Source: Spirochaetaceae bacterium bin103
Lineage (GTDB): Bacteria; Spirochaetota; Spirochaetia; SZUA-6; Bin103
Reading direction: 5' to 3'
Assembly: GCA_002238925.1 (NCBI GenBank)
Contig: MPNH01000016.1
Location: forward strand, 1 to 64,000
DNA length: 64,000 nt
The notes under the pieces are model-generated. The model was not told the origin of the DNA and did not search any database. It saw only the letters and a list, made by a program, of their open reading frames with translations. Both the position numbers and the translations under genes were made by a program. Shown piece by piece: positions 42,087 to 50,183 of this stretch; position 1 is the stretch's first letter; every line of letters begins with the position of its first letter.

Positions 42087-42159
42087 CCGGCCCGCGCGCG
42101 GCCCGGCGCGCCTGGCACCCGGCTGACAACGCAGCGCGGCTTGGCGCACACTGCGCGTC

Positions 42160-43557
42160 ATGGACCGACCGAACATCATCCTGTTCCTTACCGACCAGCT
42201 CCGCCAGGACGCGCTCGGCTGTTACGGCAACGCCATCTGCCAGACGCCCAATCTGGACCGCCTGGCACAGCAGGGAACGACCTTCGACTACGCCTACACC
42301 ACCTCGCCGGTGTGCTCGCCGGCGCGTGCGTCCCTGGTCACCGGGATGTACCCCCACAACCACGGCGTCATGGTCAATACCCACATAGCGCCGGCGTGGT
42401 GCCGCGGGCTGTCGACCGACATCCCCACCTTTTCCAGTCTGCTGCGCGGCGCCGGGTACGCGCTCGACTACGCCGGCAAGTGGCACGTGCACGAGGACCG
42501 GGGGCCGGAGGAGTACGGCTTCCACCGGCACGTCACACCGCGGGCGATTCGGCAGGGCAAGCCGGAGACGATGCGGTACATCGACTTTCCGGGCGGGCGG
42601 CAGCCGGTGTGCGGCGTGCTCGACGCGCCCAAGGAGCACTCCCACTCGTGGCGCTGCACCGATCAGGGCATCGCTTTCATCCGCGAGCGAGCGGCCGGCG
42701 CGGAGCCGTTCTTCGTGCGCATCGACTGCACGGCGCCCCATTTCGCCAACATCGTGCCGGAACCGTTCGCTTCCCGGTACGATCCGGCGTCGATACCGCC
42801 GTGGCCGAACTTCGACGAGTCGTTCGCCGGCAAGCCGTCCGGCCACCTGCGCAAGCACCGGGAGTGGCACCTGCAGGACAAGGACTGGCCGTGGTGGCAG
42901 CACGCGGTGGCCAAGTATTATGGCGACGTCACGCTGCTCGACGACTGCCTCGGCCGCGTGGTTGCCGCCGTCGAGGAGAGCGGAATCGCGGACCACACGG
43001 TAATCATCTTTGCCACCGACCACGGCGATTCGATGGGCAGCCACAAGCACTTCGAGAAGGCCGGCACCATGTACGAGGAGGTGTTCCGGGTCCCGCTCAT
43101 CGTCAAGCTTCCGGAGGGCCCGGCGCAGCGCAGCGACCGTTTCGTCCGGCTCATGGACCTGATGCCGACGATTGTCGAGTTGGCTGGCTTGGAGCCGCCG
43201 GACGGAATCGACGCCATGAGCCTGCTGCCTCTGCTGCGCGGCGAGCAGCCGTCAGCGTGGCCGGACAGCGTGTACTGCGAGCACCACGGCGAGGTTTGGG
43301 GCTACCAGACGCAGCGCATGGTCAGAACGCACGGCTGGAAATACGTCTACAATGCTCATGACATCGACGAACTCTACGATGTGCGCACCGACCCCTTCGA
43401 GATGCACAACTTAATCGACCGCACCGACGACCCGGCAGCGCGCGTGGTGCTGCAAGAAATGAAGGGGCGCCTGCTAGGCTGGAACGACGCCACCGGCGAC
43501 CAGTTGCAGTGGAACTGGGTGCGCTGGAACTTCCCGGAGCCGATCCCTCCGCGGTAG
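42160..43557 (+). CDS. Sulfatase (arylsulfatase superfamily)
   Basis: 465 residues. The sulfatase signature is C52-S-P-A-R56 followed by ASLVTGMYPHNHG, with the N-terminal metal motif NIILFLTDQLRQDALGCYG. YAGKWHVHED supplies the active-site Lys and His, and FATDHGDSMGSHKHFEK the remaining metal ligands. No signal peptide is visible, so the protein is probably cytoplasmic. It follows the FGGY kinase gene and is the second sulfatase of the window, only distantly related to the first. Formylglycine maturation needs an FGE or anSME enzyme, which is not encoded here. Confidence 0.93.
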   Translation: MDRPNIILFLTDQLRQDALGCYGNAICQTPNLDRLAQQGTTFDYAYTTSPVCSPARASLVTGMYPHNHGVMVNTHIAPAWCRGLSTDIPTFSSLLRGAGYALDYAGKWHVHEDRGPEEYGFHRHVTPRAIRQGKPETMRYIDFPGGRQPVCGVLDAPKEHSHSWRCTDQGIAFIRERAAGAEPFFVRIDCTAPHFANIVPEPFASRYDPASIPPWPNFDESFAGKPSGHLRKHREWHLQDKDWPWWQHAVAKYYGDVTLLDDCLGRVVAAVEESGIADHTVIIFATDHGDSMGSHKHFEKAGTMYEEVFRVPLIVKLPEGPAQRSDRFVRLMDLMPTIVELAGLEPPDGIDAMSLLPLLRGEQPSAWPDSVYCEHHGEVWGYQTQRMVRTHGWKYVYNAHDIDELYDVRTDPFEMHNLIDRTDDPAARVVLQEMKGRLLGWNDATGDQLQWNWVRWNFPEPIPPR

Positions 43558-43594
43558 TCCCTCGCAGGCGACGGCTTTGAACCTGCGCCGTACG

Positions 43595-43894
43595 CTACTG
43601 CCCCGGCGCGGTCTGCGCCGCCGTGGCGCGACCGAACCGTTGTGCTGAGCGCGCGCGGGCCTTGGCGGCCTCCGCCTCACGGTTGCGCGGCGGAGCACTG
43701 GTGACCATCGCCTCGAGCAGCCGTGCCGTGGCGCCGGCCACCTCGTCCACGGCGCGCCGGAACGCTGCTTCGTTGGATCGCGACGGCTTGCTGGCTCCGG
43801 AAACCTTGCGCACGTACTGCAGCGCGGCGGCGTGTACCTCTTCGGTCGTCGCCGGCGGCGCGAAGTTGTGCAGAGGACGAATGTTACGGCACAT
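43595..43894 (-). CDS. DUF2277 family protein
   Basis: 99 residues from the ATG at 43894. The N-terminus MCRNIRPLHNFAPPATTEEV and the middle AALQYVRKVSGASKPS match the small DUF2277 family, whose function is unknown. The His and Cys at the start (CRNIRPLHNF) are fixed in this family. The C-terminus is Ala/Arg-rich and probably unstructured. A longer reading upstream is basic and not family-like. It converges with the sulfatase 37 bases away and is separated by about 100 bases from the LytTR gene. Confidence 0.82.
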   Translation of the reverse strand: MCRNIRPLHNFAPPATTEEVHAAALQYVRKVSGASKPSRSNEAAFRRAVDEVAGATARLLEAMVTSAPPRNREAEAAKARARSAQRFGRATAAQTAPGQ

Positions 43895-43998
43895 GGTGCG
43901 GCCAGTGTAGGACGAATCGCCCGGTAACGGTAACCACAAGACCGGCAACTGCGGCGGCTGCCAAACGGCGGGCCGGATCGGAGACGGCCGAGCGGCTG

Positions 43999-45015
43999 TC
44001 AGCGCGGTATGGCTGCCTTGACCGCCCTGACGTACGTGCGGCTGACCGGCACCTCGTAGTCGCCGGTCAGCCGCAGAACCATGCGATGGTCGCGGTTTAC
44101 CATTCCCACCACCTGGTTGTGAGCGACCCAATAGGAACGGTGCACCTGCATGCCGAGGTTGGAGAGTTCCGCCACGGCGTCCGCGAACCGCAACAGCAGC
44201 CGGCTGGTGCCGGCCTTGGTGTATACCCTGAGATAGTGTCCCTCGGTCTTGAGATATATGATCTCGTCGCCCAAGTCGGCTGGAAGCCGTTCGACGAAGG
44301 AGCGAACCGGCGGGAGGGTGGGACTTGCAGGTGGTGTCAGGCGGTGCGGCGTTGGGTTCTCGGGCGGCTTGTCATTGGAGCGGTTCGGCGCCGAGTCGCC
44401 GCTCGGTTTGGGTTCCCCGATGGTGGAGTCCCCGATCGTCGAGTCCCGATTCCCGCGGAATCCGGGATAGAGCGGGCCGGCGCCGGCTTCCCGGATATCC
44501 CTTATGCGCTGGAAGATGACGTGGTTGCACAGCAAGCAGGCCGACATCGCCGAGCCGGCCACGGTGACGTACACCGTTGCGACATCCGGTATCTGGTAGC
44601 CGGGGTGGAAAAGCAGCGGATACAGATACGCCATGGCGGTTACCGGGACCGACACGACCGCGGCCATCACCGCCACTGCCACGGCCGAGGCAAGCGGCGG
44701 TTGGAAGCGTGTGCAGTAAAGCGTCACTGTCATCAGGCTGTAGTAGAGCGGGAAGCTGAACGCGGCAACCGACACGAGGTACACGCACCGCTGCAGCTCC
44801 GTAAGGGTATGTGTTCCGATCGGCTTGGCGATGACAAACATCGCCACGACCACCGTAGAGATTGCCGCCGCGATCCTCAGTTTGCGGGGGCTGAGCATCT
44901 CGTGATGCGCGAAGTGCGAGCGCGGAGCCAAGCGCGCCTCCGTACTCGTCTGCGCGCCGTTCATGGGGGGTAGCGGACGTCCGACGTGCGCTACCGTTGC
45001 TGCCGGATCGATCAT
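43999..45015 (-). CDS. Membrane-bound LytTR-family transcriptional regulator
   Basis: About 338 residues from the ATG at 45015; starts at 44964 or 44898 are also possible. The N-terminal half has four or so membrane segments (IAAAISTVVVAMFVIA, VYLVSVAAFSFPLYYSLMTVT, ASAVAVAVMAAVVSVPVT, VYVTVAGSAMSACLLC). A Pro/Ser-rich linker with two TIGDSTIGE copies follows. The C-terminal ~100 residues are LytTR DNA-binding: DEIIYLKTEGHYLRVYT, HRSYWVAHNQVVGM and TGDYEVPVSRTYVRAVKAAI. Membrane LytTR proteins usually regulate in response to an envelope signal. It is divergent from the first oligopeptide operon, a plausible target. No response-regulator receiver is present. Confidence 0.88.
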   Translation of the reverse strand: MIDPAATVAHVGRPLPPMNGAQTSTEARLAPRSHFAHHEMLSPRKLRIAAAISTVVVAMFVIAKPIGTHTLTELQRCVYLVSVAAFSFPLYYSLMTVTLYCTRFQPPLASAVAVAVMAAVVSVPVTAMAYLYPLLFHPGYQIPDVATVYVTVAGSAMSACLLCNHVIFQRIRDIREAGAGPLYPGFRGNRDSTIGDSTIGEPKPSGDSAPNRSNDKPPENPTPHRLTPPASPTLPPVRSFVERLPADLGDEIIYLKTEGHYLRVYTKAGTSRLLLRFADAVAELSNLGMQVHRSYWVAHNQVVGMVNRDHRMVLRLTGDYEVPVSRTYVRAVKAAIPR

Positions 45016-45025
45016 TTCGTGCTCA

Positions 45026-45031
45026 ATTATA
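45026..45031 (-). promoter_or_regulatory. -10 box for the LytTR gene
   Basis: A perfect TATAAT lies 11 bases before the ATG at 45015. Transcription would begin very near that ATG, so either the mRNA is leaderless or translation starts at the later ATG at 44964. No good -35 is visible at 17-18 bases, which leaves room for an activator. Confidence 0.4.
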
Positions 45032-45197
45032 CATGCCGTTCCGGTATTACGCCAGTACGTGCGGTGGTTCGGGCGTTGCGGCCGGCGGTCGTGCCGGGCG
45101 GCCCCGGCGGCGTCCGCAGACATTGGCAATTTGGAGTTGTGCTGCCCGGCGGGAATGCGTTATTGTGCCGGCACATCAATTCTCAAGGAGACTCAAA

Positions 45198-47264
45198 ATG
45201 AGGCAAGCACTGCTGTTCTGTTCCGGTCTTGTGCTGGGCGTCGTACTGGCCGCAGCACCGCTGTTCGCCAGCGGCGAGGAGGAAGGCTCTACCGCCGGCG
45301 GCGCGGCCGCGATGGCCGCGGAAGGCAGCGACATCGTCAAGATCGTCGGCCGCTACACCGTGCGGGAGAGTTGGCTGACGCCGCCGACGGCGTCGCAAGT
45401 GGGCATTACCACGTTCCAGGAGGCGCCGATGCTGGCCGCCATGGTGCAGGCCGGTGAGTTGCCGCCGGTGGAAGACCGGCTGCCGGACGATCCGATGGTG
45501 ATGGAGCCTTATGCGGAGGTTGGCAAGTACGGCGGCGAGCTACGCGTGGCGCGCACCGGTCCCGGCGACTACGGCGACATGCACCGCGGCGCCAAGACAT
45601 TCCTGTTCCGCGCCGACCCGACCTTGAACGAGATCATCCCGCACGGCGCCAAGGGCTACGAGCTGTCCGCCGACCGCACCGTGCTCACCATCCACCTGCG
45701 CGAGGGGATGAAGTGGTCGGACGGCATGCCGTTTACCACCGCCGACTTCATGTGGGTGTACGACAACGTATTCCAGAACCCGGACATTCCGAGTCAGGCA
45801 ATTCGCTGGTCGCTCGGCGGTGAGCTGTCCGAGTGGGAGGCGGTCGACGACTACACGCTGCGCATGACCTACGCGGTGCCGCTGACGCCGACCTTCCTGA
45901 CCCCGCTGTTGAACTTCCACCGCACCCGGCAGGGCAACATATATGCGCCGGTGCACTATATTGAGGAGTTCCACGCCGATTTCAACGACAAGGCCGAGGA
46001 GATGGCCCAGGCGGAAGGATTCGAGAACTGGATTGCTCACCTGGGCGCGCGCCTGTCGACCGCGCCCACGGAGCCCTACCCGCAGCCGAAGCTGGCCGCG
46101 TGGGTAATGGAGAGCCGTGACTCGACCGGCAAGTACAGCGTGCGCAACCCGTACTTCTTCGCCGTCGACGCGGCCGGCAATCAGCTTCCCTACATCGACA
46201 CCCTGCGGGCGATCTTCTTCGCCGACAAGCAGGTGGCGATCCTGAACATGATGCAGGGCAAGGTGGACATCGGCGGGCGCATGATGGACCCGGCCAGCTT
46301 CGCCCTGTACAAGCAGAACGAAGAGGTGGGCGGCTACGGCGTGCGCGAGTGGCAGGACACCAAGACCAGCCGCGTCATCTTCATGCCCAACATGAACAGC
46401 GTGCACCCGGTCAAGGGGCCGGTCCTGTTCGACAAGCGGTTCCGGCAGGCGCTGTCGCTGGCGCTCAACCGCCAGGAGATCAACGAGTTCGTGTTCCTGG
46501 GCTTGGCCACGCCGGCGCAGTACTCGGTCGATCCGGGCGCCGCGTTCTACGATGAGGCCTGGGCGCGCTCCTACGCCGATTACGATCCCGAGGCGGCCAA
46601 GGCCAAGCTGGACGAAATGGGCATGACCGACCGCGACGGAGACGGCTGGCGCGAGGCGCCGGGCGGTGAGGAGTTCATCCTCGACCTGCGCCCGCACACC
46701 AGTTCGGTGCTCGGCACCATGGGCGACAACATCAGCGAGCTGGCGCGCAACTACTGGGAGGAGATCGGCATCCGGATCAACTACAAGCAGATCGCCCAGG
46801 AGTTGCAGTCACAGTTGCTGAATGCCAACGAACTGGATATCGTGATCTTCGTCTCCGAGCATTACATGCCGAGCCGCCTGTCTTCGCCGCCGCCGTTTGG
46901 CGGTGACGTAATCATCCACTCGCTTGAGTGGCGCAACTTCTACCGCCACCAGCGCTGGATTGACGGTGGCCGGCAGGGCGACGAACCGCCCGCGGGCATC
47001 GAACCGCCACCGGAGTGGAAGCAGTGGATCGACGACTGGCACGCCTGGGTGGACGCCCCCGACGCCGAGGAATTCAACCGCATCGGCGCCAAGGTTTGGG
47101 AGTTCCAGGCCGAGAACCTGCCGGTTATCGGCACGGTGGCCAAGGCGGTACGGCCCATCATCATCAACAGCCGTATCCGCAACGTGCCGGACGTGCTGCC
47201 GTTCTCGTTCGAGAGCTTCCTCTGGGTGCAGACTCTGCCGGCCCAGTGGTATATCGACGAGTAG
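45198..47264 (+). CDS. Family 5 extracellular solute-binding protein (oligopeptide/oligosaccharide type), system 1
   Basis: 688 residues from the ATG at 45198, preceded by AAGGAG. An export signal (LLFCSGLVLGVVLAAAPLFA) ends at SGEEEGS, with no lipobox Cys in place, so it seems to be secreted to the periplasm. Mature landmarks are EAPMLAAMVQAGELPPVEDRLP, GKYGGELRVART, the ligand-cleft block LRPHTSSVLG, and LREGMKWSDGMPFTTADFMW, the standard SBP_bac_5 motif. DKRFRQALSLALNRQEIN is the hinge block. It is longer than DppA/OppA (~540), and its N-terminal segment is shared with the second system's protein. It should capture peptides or oligosaccharides for the permeases downstream. Confidence 0.93.
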   Translation: MRQALLFCSGLVLGVVLAAAPLFASGEEEGSTAGGAAAMAAEGSDIVKIVGRYTVRESWLTPPTASQVGITTFQEAPMLAAMVQAGELPPVEDRLPDDPMVMEPYAEVGKYGGELRVARTGPGDYGDMHRGAKTFLFRADPTLNEIIPHGAKGYELSADRTVLTIHLREGMKWSDGMPFTTADFMWVYDNVFQNPDIPSQAIRWSLGGELSEWEAVDDYTLRMTYAVPLTPTFLTPLLNFHRTRQGNIYAPVHYIEEFHADFNDKAEEMAQAEGFENWIAHLGARLSTAPTEPYPQPKLAAWVMESRDSTGKYSVRNPYFFAVDAAGNQLPYIDTLRAIFFADKQVAILNMMQGKVDIGGRMMDPASFALYKQNEEVGGYGVREWQDTKTSRVIFMPNMNSVHPVKGPVLFDKRFRQALSLALNRQEINEFVFLGLATPAQYSVDPGAAFYDEAWARSYADYDPEAAKAKLDEMGMTDRDGDGWREAPGGEEFILDLRPHTSSVLGTMGDNISELARNYWEEIGIRINYKQIAQELQSQLLNANELDIVIFVSEHYMPSRLSSPPPFGGDVIIHSLEWRNFYRHQRWIDGGRQGDEPPAGIEPPPEWKQWIDDWHAWVDAPDAEEFNRIGAKVWEFQAENLPVIGTVAKAVRPIIINSRIRNVPDVLPFSFESFLWVQTLPAQWYIDE

Positions 47265-47295
47265 CAGCGGCGCACTGACGCTGACGCAACCGCAG

Positions 47296-47324
47296 GCCGC
47301 ACCTCCCCGAGCGGGGGGTGCGGC
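47296..47324 (+). promoter_or_regulatory. GC-rich stem-loop between binding-protein and permease genes, system 1
   Basis: GCCGCACCTCCCC pairs with GGGGGGTGCGGC around a short loop, with one mismatch. It lies 31 bases after the binding-protein stop and 16 before the permease ATG, and has no T-run. Such intercistronic hairpins often stabilise the upstream mRNA so that binding protein exceeds permease. A similar one occurs in system 2. Confidence 0.55.
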
Positions 47325-47339
47325 TGGTAAGGGGCCGCG

Positions 47340-48335
47340 ATGGTCGACTATCTGATCCGCCGCTTCATGAACATGCTGCTGGCACTGATCGTGATCTCGT
47401 TCCTGTCGTTCGTGATTATCCAGTTGCCGCCGGGCGACTACCTGACCAGCTACATCACCCGCCTGCGCGCCCAGGGCGAACTGGTGAGCGAGGAGATGGT
47501 GGCGAGCCTTACGCTGCAGTACGGGCTCGACAAGTCGTTCATGGGCCAGTACTGGAAGTGGATCACCAACTTCGTGCAGGGCGACATGGGGCAGTCGTTC
47601 CGCTACCAGACTCCGGTCAACGAGCTGGTGTGGGAACGGATTGGGCTGACCCTGGTGATCTCGACTTCCTCGCTCATTTTCATCTGGGTCGTGGCGTTCC
47701 CGGTGGGCATCTACGTGGCGGTACGGCAGTATTCGCCGGGCGACTACGTGGCCACCTTCTTCAGCTTTATCGGACTGGCCGTTCCGAACTTCATGCTGGC
47801 GCTGGTGCTCATGTACGTCAGTTTCCGCTACCTGCGGATCGACGTGGGCGGCCTGTTCTCGCTGCAGTACCAGGACGCGCCCTGGTCGTTCGGAAAGATG
47901 ATCGACCTGCTCGGCCACCTGTGGATTCCCACCATCGTGCTCGGCTCGGCCGGCACCGCCGGGCTGGTGCGCATCATGCGCGCCAACCTGCTCGACGAAC
48001 TGCGCAAGCTGTACGTGATCACGGCGCGCGCCAAGGGGCTGACGGAAAACCGCATCGTCATGAAGTACCCGGTGCGGGTGGCGCTCAACCCGTTCATCAG
48101 CACGGTGGGGTGGACCTTGCCGCAACTGATCTCGGGCGCCACCATCACTGCGGTGGTGCTCAACCTGCCCACCACCGGGCCGCTGCTGATCGACGCGTTG
48201 CTGGCGCAGGACATGTTCCTGGCCGGCAGCTTCATCATGCTGCTGAGCATTCTCACGGTAATCGGCACCCTGATATCGGACCTGCTGCTGATCGTGATCG
48301 ATCCACGCATCCGGTTCGAGAAGAAGGCGAATTAG
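47340..48335 (+). CDS. ABC transporter permease, OppB/DppB type, system 1
   Basis: 331 residues. The N-terminus MVDYLIRRFMNMLLALIVISFLSFVIIQLPPGDYLTSY carries the first membrane segment and is typical of OppB/YejB-like subunits. About six membrane segments in total are seen. The EAA loop is in YVITARAKGLTENRIVMKYPVRVALNPF, the site that contacts the ATPase. The permease starts 76 bases after the binding-protein stop and 4 bases before the next permease. No ATP-binding subunits follow, so they must be encoded elsewhere or be shared between systems. Confidence 0.93.
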   Translation: MVDYLIRRFMNMLLALIVISFLSFVIIQLPPGDYLTSYITRLRAQGELVSEEMVASLTLQYGLDKSFMGQYWKWITNFVQGDMGQSFRYQTPVNELVWERIGLTLVISTSSLIFIWVVAFPVGIYVAVRQYSPGDYVATFFSFIGLAVPNFMLALVLMYVSFRYLRIDVGGLFSLQYQDAPWSFGKMIDLLGHLWIPTIVLGSAGTAGLVRIMRANLLDELRKLYVITARAKGLTENRIVMKYPVRVALNPFISTVGWTLPQLISGATITAVVLNLPTTGPLLIDALLAQDMFLAGSFIMLLSILTVIGTLISDLLLIVIDPRIRFEKKAN

Positions 48336-48339
48336 CGCG

Positions 48340-49530
48340 ATGGCGGAGGCTGATCGCGAGCACGGCGCCGGCGTCGAAACGCGCGAACTGGTGGTGCCGC
48401 GGGTATCGGAGGCGGAGCGTGCCGCCGCGCTCGACGATCGCGACGACCGCGAGTTCTACGCGTCGCAGTGGCAACTCATGCGGCGCCGCTTCTTCCGCCA
48501 CAAGGTGGCGGTGGGGGCGACCGTCGTACTCGGGATGCTCTATCTCGCGGCGCTGTTCTCGCCGTTCCTGAGTCCGCACGACCCGGTGCTGCGCAGCCTG
48601 GCGTACAAGGAGGCGCCGCCGATGGTGGTGCGCTGGTTCGCGGAGGGGCGCCTGCGGGGGCCGTTCGTATACCCGCTGACGAGTGAGCTGGATCGGGAAA
48701 CCTACGAGAACGTCTACCAGGAGGATCGCGCGCAGCGCTACCCGGTGAAGCTGTTCGTGCGCGGCTTCGAGTACAAGCTGTTGGGGCTGTTTGCGTCCGA
48801 TCTGCACCTGTTCGGCACCGGCGTCGAGGGCGTGCCGGTGCACCTGTTCGGCACCGATGCGCTGGGGCGCGACGTGTTCTCGCGCACCCTGTACGGCGCC
48901 CAGATCTCGCTGTCGGTGGGCCTGGTCGGGGTGGCGATCAGCTTCTTCCTGGGCATCCTGATCGGCGGCGTTGCCGGCTTCTTCGGCGGCACCGTGGACG
49001 AGGTGGTCCAGCGCCTGATCGAGATCATCATCGGCATTCCCAGCCTGCCGCTGTGGATGGGGCTAAGCGCGGCGTTGCCCACCGGCTGGCCGGTGTTGAA
49101 GATGTACTTCGCCATCACCGTGATCGTGTCGCTGATCGGCTGGACCAGCCTGGCGCGCGTGGTGCGCGGCAAGTTCCTGTCCCTGCGCGAGGAGGACTTC
49201 GTGGTGGCCGCCAAGCTGGCCGGGCGGCGCGATCTGCCCACCATCTTCCTGCACATGGTGCCTTCCTTCCTGAGCCACATCATCGCCTCGCTGACGCTCG
49301 CGATCCCGTCCATGATCCTGGCCGAGACCGCGCTCAGCTTCCTGGGCCTGGGCATGCAACCGCCGGCGATGAGCTGGGGCGTGTTGCTCAAGGCGGCCCA
49401 GAACGTGCACTCCATCGCGCTTGCCCCGTGGCTGATGATCCCCGGCCTGTTCGTGATCATCACCGTGCTGGCCTTCAACTTCGTCGGCGACGGCCTCCGC
49501 GACGCCGCCGACCCCTACGCATCCCATTGA
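48340..49530 (+). CDS. ABC transporter permease, OppC/YejE type with large first loop, system 1
   Basis: 396 residues. After a charged N-terminus and a first membrane segment (VAVGATVVLGMLYLAALFSPFLSPHDP), a periplasmic insertion of about 130 residues (EGRLRGPFVYPLTSELDR onward) precedes LFGTDALGRDVFSRTLYGAQISLSVGL, the start of the permease domain. This long first loop is a feature of YejE/microcin-C-type and related permeases. The EAA loop is EEDFVVAAKLAGRRDLPTIFLHMVPSF. The C-terminus GLRDAADPYASH is nearly the same as that of system 2's OppC. No nucleotide-binding proteins follow. Confidence 0.92.
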   Translation: MAEADREHGAGVETRELVVPRVSEAERAAALDDRDDREFYASQWQLMRRRFFRHKVAVGATVVLGMLYLAALFSPFLSPHDPVLRSLAYKEAPPMVVRWFAEGRLRGPFVYPLTSELDRETYENVYQEDRAQRYPVKLFVRGFEYKLLGLFASDLHLFGTGVEGVPVHLFGTDALGRDVFSRTLYGAQISLSVGLVGVAISFFLGILIGGVAGFFGGTVDEVVQRLIEIIIGIPSLPLWMGLSAALPTGWPVLKMYFAITVIVSLIGWTSLARVVRGKFLSLREEDFVVAAKLAGRRDLPTIFLHMVPSFLSHIIASLTLAIPSMILAETALSFLGLGMQPPAMSWGVLLKAAQNVHSIALAPWLMIPGLFVIITVLAFNFVGDGLRDAADPYASH

Positions 49531-49555
49531 TGCGTGACACATCTCATTGATGCGT
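49521..49555. repeat. Duplicated stop-codon region of the system 1 OppC gene
   Basis: ATCCCATTGATGCGT (49521-49535) and ATCTCATTGATGCGT (49541-49555) are direct repeats with a period of 20. The first copy contains the real stop (CAT TGA). The OppC gene of system 2 ends with the related ATCTCATTAATGC at 54458-54470, so the motif seems to be a family of 3' ends rather than a chance match. Confidence 0.5.
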
Positions 49556-49627
49556 CCCGCCTCCCACTGACCACATCGCGGCCCGGAGATGGGTCTCAGT
49601 GGCAGGTCCGGCACCGGGGATTACCGT

Positions 49628-49957
49628 TCAGCGCGCGAGGCGGGCGCTAATCAGGCGATTCAGGCTTACGCCCTCTTCCGCCGCCTTGATTGCAAGTTCC
49701 CGGTGAGTCTCCGGTGGCACCCGCACCACGAAGCGTCCGCTGTAGGTACGTTCTGCAAACGGTTCCGGCGGCGGCTCGTTGTTGGAACGCATGTCGGCCA
49801 CGACCTGTCGGACTAGCTCCTGCATCCCAGCCAGAGCCTCCGCCGGCGTCGGGGACAGCCAACTGAGCGATGGGAACTCGGCACAGAGAGCCACGTGTTC
49901 GGCATCGTCGGCAGACCATGTGATGCGATACGTGTAGCGGTCGCACTTGCTGCTCAC
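49628..49957 (-). CDS. HicB-like antitoxin, no HicA partner seen
   Basis: 109 residues from a GTG at 49957 with a GGGAGG ribosome-binding site 10 bases upstream. The N-terminus (YRITWSADDAEHVALCAEFPSLSWLSPTPAEALAGMQELV split into its usual strands) is the partial RNase H-like fold of HicB antitoxins. The C-terminus (YSGRFVVRVPPETHRELAIKAAEEGVSLNRLISARL) is an Arc/MetJ-type ribbon-helix-helix DNA-binding domain. Such proteins normally pair with a ~60-residue HicA RNase. No HicA-like frame flanks it, so this is an orphan, perhaps still a regulator or a decoy. It sits between two related ABC operons, on the opposite strand. Confidence 0.85.
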   Translation of the reverse strand: MSSKCDRYTYRITWSADDAEHVALCAEFPSLSWLSPTPAEALAGMQELVRQVVADMRSNNEPPPEPFAERTYSGRFVVRVPPETHRELAIKAAEEGVSLNRLISARLAR

Positions 49958-49988
49958 CTGTGTTCCTCCCGTCCTTCGCTGGATCCCG

Positions 49989-49998
49989 TACTATAGTA
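49989..49998. promoter_or_regulatory. Palindrome TACTATAGTA, -10 and operator candidate for hicB
   Basis: This 10-base perfect palindrome contains a TATAGT -10 box in both directions and lies 32 bases upstream of the hicB GTG. On the minus strand two copies of GATACTA lie 12 bases apart just here. The ribbon-helix-helix domain of HicB binds such short repeats, so autoregulation is likely. Confidence 0.45.
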
Positions 49999-50183
49999 TC
50001 AATAGTAGTATCGACCAGGGGGTCTCGCAAGCTGTGTGCAACGAGCATGGCCGTTTCGCCGTTTCGCCGTTTCGGCTCAGGGTTGAGGGGTGGCGGAGGA
50101 ACGGTTAGACTGCGGTCGGCAGCAAGGGGGGTGCGGTGTGTGGAATACGGGCCGCCGGTCCGCTGCCGAGGAGAATACATTCG

